This document shows, piece by piece, positions 1 to 7,589 of a stretch of 20,295 nucleotides of DNA. A program made the translations under genes and the position numbers. The first letter of the stretch is position 1. Every line of letters starts with the position of its first letter. Under the pieces are notes generated by a model. The model did no database searches. It had not been told where the DNA came from and worked only from the letters and a program-made list of their open reading frames with translations. This DNA is from Vitrella brassicaformis (Eukaryota; Sar; Vitrellaceae): assembly GCA_001179505.1 (NCBI GenBank), contig CDMY01000784.1:1-20295 (forward strand), read 5' to 3'.

Positions 1-2
1 CC

Positions 3-578
3 CTTGGCGACTTCAGCTATCTCGTCAGCCGCCTTCATGAAGTCGCATCAACAGTGCCAGACGAGACGATGATCATCGTCATACTATCGGCATTGCCTGA
101 GAGATTCGACATGTTCAAGGCAACCATGGCGCACGAGTCAGCATCCCGCGCGTATCGTGGAGAAGCACTGACCTGGCCGCAATTTGAAGAAGCTCTTCGT
201 AATGCGAACGACCGCATGAAACAGCTGCGAAGAGAGCAGCGAGACCGTCAGCATCAGCAGAAGGGCCGTCCATCCGGAAGACAACATGACCGTCAAGACC
301 AGCGTAGTCAGCATGATGATGAGAGGAAGGGATGGACTAACAGACGACCTGACAACAGATACAACAACACCAACAGGAACAATGACAATGGATGGAGGAA
401 CCAGCCGAGCAACACCAACAGACAGAGCAGCAACTACTGGCGACCTGCCTCATCCACTTATGCCCAATCCTCTCAGCGCACCTGGCACACTGGCGGGCAG
501 CAGCAGGGAGGAGGCAGCAGCAGCAGCAAACATGGCGCCCTACAGAACGACGAGATAAGGACGGCGACGTCATTATAA
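3..578 (+). pseudogene. copia gag fragment
   Basis: Open frame from the window edge to a TAA at 576-578. Residues encoded near 84-115 contain ILSALPERFDMF, the pattern of the UBN2-type gag segment (iL.sLP..yd.f). After about residue 75 the chain becomes rich in Arg, Gln, Asn and Asp with poly-Ser and QQQ runs, as in nucleocapsid tails. No CCHC zinc knuckle is visible, so that part is either lost or was never present. The N-terminus is outside the window. The following pol region continues in another frame (positions 2 mod 3), so gag and pol are separated by a frame change near 540-578. I read that as decay. Confidence 0.75.
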
Positions 579-1105
579 ACAACACCCGAGCGCGAGCCAA
601 CGACAGACGGAACGACCGACGTCCCAATCGCCAACACGCCAACCAATTCGACGTCTACGAAGAGGAAGAACAACAGCAACAAGGAAATGAGGACTTTGCC
701 ACGATTGGGGCAGTCGAGATAGAAGAACTGGCTGATGAGATGGTGCACGTGAATGGTGTGTCTTCATCCTCACCTAAGGCAATGATGATGGACACTTGAG
801 CAGTGCGATCATGCTGTTTTGAAGAGCAGCTCTTCGACAAGATCAAGCCACTCGACCACGACATCAACGTCATCATGGCGAATGGATCAATTGCACCAGC
901 AATGGGTGTCGGTTGCATTAAGTTTACCTGTGGAGAGATCAACAAAGGCAAGAAGAAGGTCATGGTGGACAACGTGCTGTATGTGCCCAAACTCAAGTTC
1001 AACCTGCTTTCTCTTGCTCACCTTATCGACGATTACAACGTCAAGCTCGAGATTGATCATGACGCTGCGTTCCTGAAGACAAAAGAGGAGATATGTACCC
1101 ATTGA
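572..1105 (+). pseudogene. copia protease region with a stop in the active site
   Basis: An acidic linker leads to a methionine-rich stretch and then Asp-Thr followed directly by TGA (797-799) and Ala. The retroviral-type aspartic protease motif is D-T/S-G-A, so the stop replaces the active-site glycine. The same frame continues downstream with VIMANGSIAPAMGVG and VLYVPKLKFNLLSLAHL, the classic copia protease tail (ANG...G.G, LYVP.L..NLLS). It ends at TGA 1103-1105, where the frame shifts to the integrase frame. No protease activity is possible from this copy. Confidence 0.85.
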
Positions 1106-2110
1106 TACGTGAAGGGCGATTCTGGTACCTCAACATTTACAAGGACCCGTCCGACTGCCCGAATGCGACCGATGAACGAGTGGTTGACGTCATGGAGCAG
1201 CCGCACACACCATCGGTGGACGATGACAGTGAAGAACCGACGAATATGATGACAACAGACGTATTAGTCGCGGAAGTCGTCACACAATAGCGACTGCATC
1301 AGCAATTTGCCCACATCAATGATGGATACCTCAAGAAACTACCTGAAGTGACAAGACACGCACCAAAGGCAAAGAAGGAGAACAACAGTGACGACGAGAA
1401 GGCAAAGTGTGAAGTGTGTTTGAAGGCCAAGATGAAGCGACTGTCGTATGCAGGAGATGCGTATCAATACCAACACCCTGGTGATCTCATCCACGTCGAC
1501 CTGTCACAGATCAAGCAGCCAAGCGAGAGAGGATACAAGTATTTGATGGTGGTGGTCGAGGATATATCAAGGTGGCTGCAGACTTACTTCCTTAAGAAGA
1601 AATCGGATGCCCCTGCCGCATTCATCCAGAACTGCACTGCAGTCCGCATGCCCAAGGCAGTGAGGACAGATGGAGGGGCGGAGCTCATCAAGGGCCAGTG
1701 AAAAGAGTTCTGCGAGACAAACCAGATAAACCCATATCATCAGTCCCAGAATGGAGTGGCTGAGCGAGCCATTGGTGTGATTTGTGCTATGGCGCGTGCA
1801 CTGCTATTCACTGCCGGCTTACCCGTATCTTATTGGTGTTATGCAACGTACATCAAGAACCGCACGCCAACCGCAGCTAACGAGGGAATGAAGACGCTTC
1901 ATGAGCTCTTCATCGGCTATCCACCCAATGTCGGCCACATCCGCACCTTCGGCTGCAAGGCACACATCAACCAGAGGAAAGAGACGATTGGTAAGATGAA
2001 CCCTCGCACGCAGATCGGCATCTTACTTGGGTATGACCCAGCGATCAAGGACGGCTATCTGTTGTACCTGCCGCACACACGGCAATTGGTGCTGTCACGC
2101 AATGTGGTAT
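1093..2110 (+). pseudogene. copia integrase (HHCC domain and DDE core)
   Basis: The segment starts in the protease/integrase linker (REGRFWYLNI) and is in one frame interrupted by TAG 1288-1290 and TGA 1699-1701. Just after the first stop comes LHQQFAHIN and later CEVCLKAK, the His-His-Cys-Cys zinc-binding domain (gag_pre-integrs). The catalytic core follows: first Asp in DLIHVDLSQ, second Asp in VRTDGGAEL, and Glu in QNGVAERAIG, so all three acidic residues remain although a stop lies between the second and third. The usual region after the core is also recognisable (LHELFIGYPP, RTFGCKAH, ILLGYDP). Confidence 0.92.
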
Positions 2111-2170
2111 TTGACAAGGCGATACTGCCTGGACAAGAGATTGACAAGGCGATACTGCCTGGACAAGAGA
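2111..2170 (+). repeat. Two-copy 30-bp tandem duplication in pol
   Basis: The 30-bp unit beginning ttgacaaggcgatactgc occurs twice in direct succession (2111-2140 and 2141-2170) with no difference. It adds ten residues (IDKAILPGQE after FDKAILPGQE) without breaking the frame. It lies at the end of the integrase region, in the poorly conserved linker before reverse transcriptase. Perfect identity suggests a recent slippage or unequal-exchange event. Confidence 0.95.
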
Positions 2171-2519
2171 AAAAGCCACGAGCACCATCAGCAATCGAAT
2201 TCATCTACCCACAAAAACCCGCGGCATCTCTGAGTGAGCCCTTATCAGCAATCGAAGACATATACGACGACAACAATGAACCACATCAGCATCAGGAGAC
2301 AAATGACGCCCAAAATGACAGTGGCCAAGAGGGGGAGGAAGACACTGCTGAGCAACAAATAAGAACAACAAGAATAAAGGATGAGCGACGCATCCCTGGA
2401 CGCGTCTATGAAGACCAATTCTTTGATCATCCTGACCTGCTCTTTGTGAATGAAGATGGCGAGATGACAGAAGATCCATCGAACGACAACAAGACCGCAG
2501 ATGACCCATCACTTCCACA

Positions 2520-3165
2520 GCTATTTCACCCAACCATACCGAAGACCTATAACCGAGCAATCAAGTTAGCAGCAGCAGACCAATGGAAAGAAGCCATGGA
2601 TCGTGAGATGAAGTCGATTGAAGACCTGGAAGTGTTTGAGTATGTGCCGGAGAAAGCCGCAACGACCAAAATCATCTCATGCAAATGGGTATTTGCTCTC
2701 AAGCCTGACAAGTACAAGGCCCGCATCGTCGCAAGAGGATTTGAACAAGACGGCAACCAAGTGGATGACGTGTTTTCTCCTACGTCCTCCTACCACGTTG
2801 TTCGATCAGCGTTTGCCCTGGCGAATCAAGTATCAAGTCAACCTGGAGATACATCGGATGGACATCAACACAGCATTCCTCAACGCCTCGCTGGACGAGC
2901 CTCTCTCTATCTGGTGCCCACATGAATATGAGAAGTCCGGCCATGTTGTTCGTCTACGGAAGGCATTGTATGGCCTCAAGGAAGCCCCGCGCGCATGGAA
3001 CATCACCTTTTACAACCAACTATACGACAGGGGGTTCGTTTGCCATCCTCAGGAGCTCTGTGTATACCTGCACAAGGACAACAACATCCTTCTTGTGGTG
3101 TTCGTCGACAACCTTTCCATCGTCAGCGAACAAGAGGGGGTCACCTGATTCAAACAGCAGCTGTC
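2520..3165 (+). pseudogene. copia reverse transcriptase with altered catalytic box
   Basis: The RVT_2-type domain begins around WKEAMDREMKSIED and CKWVFALKPD, then ARIVARGFEQ. The frame changes near 2830 (one extra base fits), and continues with MDINTAFLNASLDE, which carries the first catalytic Asp, and KALYGLKEAPRAW. The YVDD box reads F-V-D-N (3101-3112), so the second catalytic Asp is Asn. TGA at 3146-3148 interrupts the frame just before FKQQLSSVFATKDLGEVD, the normal continuation. The enzyme is inactive by three independent changes. Confidence 0.93.
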
Positions 3166-4094
3166 GAGCGTGTTTGCGACGAAGGACCTGGGCGAGGTTG
3201 ACGTCTTTCTCGGCATCAAGATCATCCGAAATTCTCAAGAAAGGACCCTGCAGATCACACAGCCACAGTACATCGACAAGATGCTCAAGAGATTCAGCAT
3301 GGAGAATGCGAACCCAGTGGATTTCCCTTGTGCATCCGGCGTTCAACTGACCTCTGAGATGTCACCGAAGACGGACGAAGAGAAGATGAAGATGAAGAAG
3401 GTCGCCTATCGACAACTCGTTGGCACATTGATGTTCTGCTCGGTCACGTGCCGCCCGGACATCGCTTATATGGTCAAGGACCTTGCACGATACGCTCACG
3501 AGCCCGGTTTTGAGCATTGGCAGGCAGCAAAGAGGGTTTTTCGTTATCTGAGTGGGACAAAAGACAAGGGGATCGAGTTCAAGGCCGAGGCAGGCAAGGA
3601 AGGTCGGATTGATCTGACTGCCCTCTCTTACTCGTCTTGGGCTGATTGTGTGGGTCGCAAGTCTAGTGGTGGTCATGTTGTGTTTGTGTGTGGTGGACCT
3701 GTGTATTGGAGTGCGAAAACCCAGCCATTGGTGACGCTGTCGTCAACGGAGGCTGAATACGTACAGATGAGTGAGTGTGCCACTGCCCTCGTGTATCTGG
3801 CATCATTTTTCCGTGGCATACCCCTTTTTGGTGTTCGGTTTGGGAGTGCGTATCTTATGGCTGATAATAAGGGAGCTATCCTGAGCGCACAGAATCCGAT
3901 AGTCAGTCACAGAACGAAACACATTGATGTGCGTTATCACTCCATACGTCAGCTAGTTAGTTCAGTCAGGCTTCCTCGCTATTTTATACGTACATACCAG
4001 TAAGAACATAGCTGACATACTCACGAAGGGACTCGGGCGTGAAGCGCACAAGTACCTGAGTGAGAGAGTTATAGGCAGGATTAGATGGCAGTGA
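3166..4094 (+). pseudogene. copia RT thumb/connection and RNase H
   Basis: FLGIKIIRN, YRQLVGTLMF and RPDIAYMVKDLARY match the copia connection region. RNase H follows: the first catalytic Asp, normally in a Y-S-D-x-D-W-A context, is not present (the copy reads SYSSWADC), whereas the Glu in LSSTEAEY and the Asp in MADNKGA remain. NPIVSHRTKHIDVRYH is the typical C-terminal block. The frame changes near 3985 and the closing ADILTKGLG segment is read in the third frame from 3990, ending at TGA 4092-4094. Confidence 0.92.
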
Positions 4095-4338
4095 GTTTGT
4101 TAAAGCGTGGAAGGGCAATAGAGGATGAATGAGTCTGCATCTGTGTACCAACTTGGTGTGAGGTGGTCACTTGGGAAGGAAGGGCATCGTGGATGTGTTG
4201 TGACATGCTGTAACTGTTCCATCTGTGCACACACCACACCATTCGTGCTCATGCTGATCTGTGCACTTGTCCACTGTGTGTGTGCGTTACCTGCCCAGTG
4301 ATTTTTTTTCTTGAGTACACGCCGTGATGGTTCGTCTT
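4095..4338 (+). other. Retrotransposon 3' untranslated stretch
   Basis: These 244 bases lie between the end of pol and the polypurine tract. No coding signal was found on either strand; open frames here lack codon bias or recognisable motifs. They are taken as the element's 3' untranslated region. Confidence 0.5.
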
Positions 4339-4347
4339 GAGAGGGGG
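4339..4347 (+). other. Polypurine tract of the copia element
   Basis: The run gagaggggg directly precedes TGTCAGGAATG, the expected arrangement for a plus-strand primer next to the 3' LTR. It lies inside the loop of an 11-bp perfect inverted repeat: ggttcgtcttg at 4329-4339 and caagacgaacc at 4368-4378. Confidence 0.7.
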
Positions 4348-4769
4348 TGTCAGGAATGCCAGCTTGGCAAGACGAACCACTGCGAGCTTGTGAGCTAGGG
4401 TAGATTGCTGTGTAACGGAGAGAGAGAGGTGGAGCGAGGAGAAGACAAGGAAAGACAAGGAAAGCGTTCTGAGGAGACACGATCTTATCAGCCATCACCG
4501 AAGTCAGATCTGTGTTGACCACCCTTCATGGTGTCATACATGGACAGAAACAACTTTGACTGACTGGCCAGTCCATCGGTCTTACTCAAGTAAAAGCACT
4601 CTTACTCTGGGACTTACCGCTCAGCAGATCCTCTATTCAGCTAACTACAGAAAAGGTCCTCACCGGCCTTTCGCACAGTCCCATTTGAGGACATTCTGCT
4701 GCAGCTCGTCTAAGATCTGCTCGGTGTTCCCTGCTGAATCCGCCATGCCAGAGCGATCGTAACACAACA
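4348..4769 (+). repeat. Probable 3' LTR
   Basis: It starts with TGTCAGG, a copia-like LTR start, immediately after the polypurine tract. The right end is set at the ...taacacaaca around 4761-4769 because LTRs end in CA; this is a guess, since the matching 5' LTR is not in the window. No clear TATA box or polyadenylation signal is seen inside. Confidence 0.5.
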
Positions 4770-5019
4770 GACACAGACACACAGACTCTGCCTGCCGTTG
4801 CGCTATGAGTTAATGTCTCTCCCACGCAAAAAAAAAACAAAAAAGCGGTCGTAACTCTTGTTTGACGTGACTCTGCGTCTCTAACCCGGGGGATTCTTTT
4901 TTTCCCTCTTTTTTTTTCCTTCTTTCTGTTTCCCCTTTCTTTTGTGTGTGTCTATGGTGTGTGGCGTCTGTCTCGGTCTTCTCTGTGGGTTTCCATGATC
5001 ATAATGTCCATTCAAGCGT
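4770..5019. other. Spacer with a homopyrimidine tract
   Basis: No gene is visible. The main feature is a T/C-rich tract at about 4894-4944, almost free of purines on the + strand, after an A-rich stretch at about 4829-4841. These look like ordinary low-complexity spacer DNA. Confidence 0.5.
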
Positions 5020-5125
5020 CTACACACTACGAAAGCCGAACAGGACCGGTGTGCGTTTTCCTCGGACTGCGGCCGTCATATTATCATACATGGCATTGAA
5101 CTCATAATTGGCTACAATCAGCGAC
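5020..5125 (-). CDS. Candidate terminal exon of the glycosyltransferase-like gene
   Basis: On the - strand a gctgcag acceptor (5126-5130) is followed by a 106-nt open stretch encoding SLIVANYEFNAMYDNM and ending at TAG (5020-5022). A donor giving a matching phase exists at 5299 (CT|gtac). The segment has no known domain. VANYEF faintly recalls VANSTF in the upstream exon at 6458-6544. It may be a real last exon or a chance open frame. The copia LTR ends about 250 bp further on. Confidence 0.25.
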
Positions 5126-5299
5126 CTGCAGCCCACCCCAACAGAGCACGAAAGGACTCTGGCTCACACAAAACCACCCGTCAGGCCACTCAGTCAGAGG
5201 AATTGCATCCATGTGGGGCGCGCCGAGGAGTGCTCTCGCGGCTCAAAATGGTGGGTCGCAAAGGTTCGATTCAGAGGCAGATGTGCGTAGACACAGTAC

Positions 5300-5553
5300 A
5301 GGGGGGGAGAAGAGAGGGAGGAAAAGTAAGAAAACCAAGGAGTCCAAACCGAAGTTCCCGTGTCCTGAAGGACTTCGCCCTTAAGAAAGAACCTCGTGGT
5401 AGCGACGTTAGGGACGAGCGGCAGAAAGTTGAGAAAGTCTCTCCGAATCATCTGGTACCACGTCGTGTACCGCAGCCCTACATCCCGCTTTGGGGAGAAG
5501 CCTATTGAGCCAACGAGGCGAGAGAAGAAGACGCTTACATCCGACGGCACTTG
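5300..5553 (-). CDS. Candidate exon, glycosyltransferase-like gene
   Basis: A tattctcag acceptor (5554 and above) is followed by an open phase-0 stretch, the phase required by the donor of the exon at 6458-6544; the next frame closes within a few codons. It encodes SIGFSPKRDVGLRYTTWYQM and later ATTRFFLKGE. The R..LR.TW and FFLKGE spacing weakly recalls the start of GT31 galactosyltransferase domains, but this is not a firm assignment. The 5' half looks coding. The 3' half runs into a pyrimidine-rich stretch that may already be intron, so the lower boundary is uncertain. Confidence 0.3.
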
Positions 5554-5659
5554 CTGAGAATACACATGCACACATGCAATGAGGACACTCTAGAAAAGTC
5601 CGCGTTGCTCACCATGATATTCTTCCGGTGTCAGACGGGAGCCATCTTCTTTTTTTTCC

Positions 5660-6372
5660 AGAGTGCGTGTATATGATGAATATCCGCACACCTGTGCATG
5701 CACGTGTGGACTTGGAGTGCGTGTATATCATGAATGTCTGTATGCGCACACCTGCGCATGCACATGTGGACTTGGAGTGCGTGTATATGATGAATGTCCG
5801 CACACCTGTGCATGCACGTGTGGACTTGGAGTGCGTGTATATGATGAATGTCTGTGTGCGCACAGCTGTGGGTGGACTTGGAGTGCGTGTATAGGATGAA
5901 TCTCTGTGTGCACGCACGTGCATGCTATATGAGAAACTCTGTGTGCGCACACGTGCGCATGAACGGGTGGACTTGGAGTGTGTGTATATGATGAATGTCG
6001 CTGTGCGCACCCCTGCGCATGCAAGTGCGCATGCACGGGTGGACTTGGAGTGCGTGTATATGATGAATCTCTGTGTGCGCACCCTTGCGCATCACGTGCG
6101 CATGCACGTATGGACTTGGAGTGCGTGTATATGATGAATGTCTTTGTGCGCACACTTGCGCATGCGCGTGTGGACTTGGAGTGCGTGTATATCATGAATG
6201 TTTGTGTGCGCACACCTGCGTATGCCTGCGCATGCACGTATGGACTTGGAGTGCGTGTATATGATGAATGTTTGTGTGCGCACACTTGCGCATGCGCGTG
6301 TGGACTTGGAGTGCGTGTATATCATGAATGTTTGTGTGCGCACACCTGCGCATGCGCGTCTGGACTTGGAGT
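5660..6372 (+). repeat. Minisatellite, about 12 units, modal period 60 bp
   Basis: Each unit contains ggacttggagtgcgtgtat, then atgatgaatgt and a GC-rich half with tgtgcgcacac and tgcgcatgcacgtg. Distances between successive gagtgc landmarks are 60, 54, 52, 95, 72, 71, 60, 70, 60 and 60. The length variants come mainly from extra or missing tgcgcatgcac blocks. The GC-rich half is self-complementary and alternates purine and pyrimidine, so hairpin or Z-DNA formation is plausible. Long open frames in every phase here are by-products of the repeat. In the - strand gene model the array falls inside one 904-bp intron (5554-6457). The same repeat, inverted, occupies the right edge of the window. 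Confidence 0.97.
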
Positions 6373-6457
6373 GAATCAGGTCCAGCACCTGATAGGAGCC
6401 ACGAATACAGATGTGTGTTTGTTGCCCAATCATATCTTCACCCTACACTATACGCAC

Positions 6458-7452
6458 CTGTTTCCCGAATGTGGAGTTGGCAACAATGAAAGACGGGCAG
6501 TCCGACACACACAGACGGGTGCTCTCATGCCGACTCATGAACGGCTGCAATGCAAACAAACACACCACCATTTGCACAGAATAGCTATATGTGGTCCACA
6601 CCCTGTTTGGCCAACCCGCTGTGAGTGAGCAGCTTTGAGGCCATCGGTGGCGATCGAGTAGACGGCTGGCCGCGTGTCAGCTATCTCAAACACCACTGTC
6701 ATCGACCTTTCGTCGCCGGAGTTGCTCCCGAGGGAGCCGTCAAAAAGAGTGGACGGGAGGAAGGCGTCAAGGGCATTCAGAAGCACGCCATGAGGTGGCA
6801 GACACACACCTGCAACCCACACACCAACCAGTATAAGAAGACAGCCATGCCAACCAGCCACATGTGTTTGTCGTTGACACGTACCTCCGAGTCGCAGCTG
6901 CATGGTGAGGCACAGCAGCCTGGTGGCCAGGTCCCTCTGCCCCCTCTCCAGCCACGCGGCCAACACACGCATCGCCTCAATGGGCAGATCCCACCAGGCC
7001 GCATCAACGTCCAGCCACTCCACCGAATACCCGTGGCGCACATAGGCGTCCAAGGCGCAATCTGAGTGGCCCTCACTCCCAGTCGTCAGCACCCTCACAC
7101 TGGCAGAGGGATGGTGCCACAAGACCGACTCCAGCGTGCTGAAGAACATCTGTGGAAGACGCCTGCCGCCCTCCATCCATGGAATAAACACATTCAGCCG
7201 TCCATTCTCGTGATGCAGAGCCCTCTGCGGCCGACTTGAAGATGGAAAGTCATGATGATTGTGGTCATCTGGCAGCGTCGCCGTATCGTTCGGCAGCTGC
7301 GGCATCTTGATCTGGGCCGTTTGTGGACGCGGGATGAGTCCATCGGATGGCAGAGGGCGGGGCAAAGATGTTGGAGTCGTTTGAGCTCGGCTAAAGACGA
7401 GATGATCCAGCAGCACTGCCACAGCAAGGGAAAGGCAATGAAAGGCCACCAT
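6458..7452 (-). CDS. Glycosyltransferase-like protein (GT32/A4GALT-like fold), 5' exons
   Basis: Start ATG at 7452-7450 has a good context (aaaATGG) and opens with a signal peptide or anchor, MVAFHCLSLAVAVLL; the longer open frame upstream has no ATG. Exons: 7452-6885, 6809-6616 and 6544-6458. Introns: 6884-6810 (gtacgt...ttgcag, phase 1) and 6615-6545 (weak donor gttggc, phase 0). After a Pro/Asp/His-rich stalk come LNVFIPWMEGGRRLPQ, FSTLESVLWHHPSASVRVL, YSVEWLDVD and MQLRLGGVCLPPHGVLLNAL. Order and spacing match the sugar-transferase domain with a DXD motif (secretory pathway, type II membrane topology), but the expected D-x-D after LGGV is PPHG. The family call is by eye. Downstream exons are uncertain and listed separately. 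Confidence 0.5.
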
Positions 7453-7589
7453 TTTCCCAGATCTCTTTCCCCCTTCCGACGCGAGCTGCACATTCAAGCT
7501 CGCAAGAGAGAGAAGGGAAGAAAGCGCTGGAGTGAGGCGTAGCGATGCATTCCGCCACCCACGCCGCACACCAGACGCAACAGCACGCC
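7453..7589. promoter_or_regulatory. Divergent promoter spacer, 137 bp
   Basis: Only 137 bases separate the start codons of the - strand glycosyltransferase-like gene and the + strand acidic-protein gene, so both 5' untranslated regions and both promoters must lie here or inside the genes. No TATA box or other named element is evident. Confidence 0.5.

Larger units (their letters stand above)
1..4769 (+). mobile_element. Degenerate Ty1/copia LTR retrotransposon, 3' part
   Basis: Translated pieces in the three + frames line up in copia order: gag, aspartic protease, HHCC zinc domain, integrase core, reverse transcriptase, RNase H, polypurine tract, probable 3' LTR. Integrase before reverse transcriptase marks copia rather than gypsy. 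The 5' LTR, primer-binding site and start of gag lie left of the window, so LTR divergence and target-site duplication cannot be assessed. Seen lesions: frame changes near 540-578, 1085, 2830 and 3985; in-frame stops at 797, 1288, 1699 and 3146; a changed reverse transcriptase active site and a missing RNase H aspartate. The copy cannot be autonomous. The right-hand limit is approximate. Confidence 0.93.

Noticed and set aside
535-580. Programmed gag-pol frameshift in the copia element
   Set aside because: No slippery heptamer with a clear downstream structure was seen, and other frame changes in pol indicate general decay.
797-3148. TGA read as an amino acid, since three of the four copia stops are TGA
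   Set aside because: The intact GH16 gene ends with TGA and the element also carries a TAG stop and frameshifts, so decay is the simpler explanation.
4100-4522. 140-codon - strand open frame over the LTR
   Set aside because: It overlaps the polypurine tract and LTR, and shows no domain or splice support.
5225-5285. tRNA-like gene or SINE suggested by ggttcgattc (5263-5272), a B-box-like motif
   Set aside because: No paired T-stem, acceptor stem or A box could be folded around it.
5660-6372. CRISPR-like array
   Set aside because: The whole unit is repeated with point differences; there are no unique spacers of constant size, and the surrounding genes are eukaryotic with introns.
5609-6628. 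Several open frames of 60-216 codons in the repeat region on both strands
   Set aside because: They are periodic translations of the 60-bp minisatellite, open in most frames, and have no start, splice or domain support.
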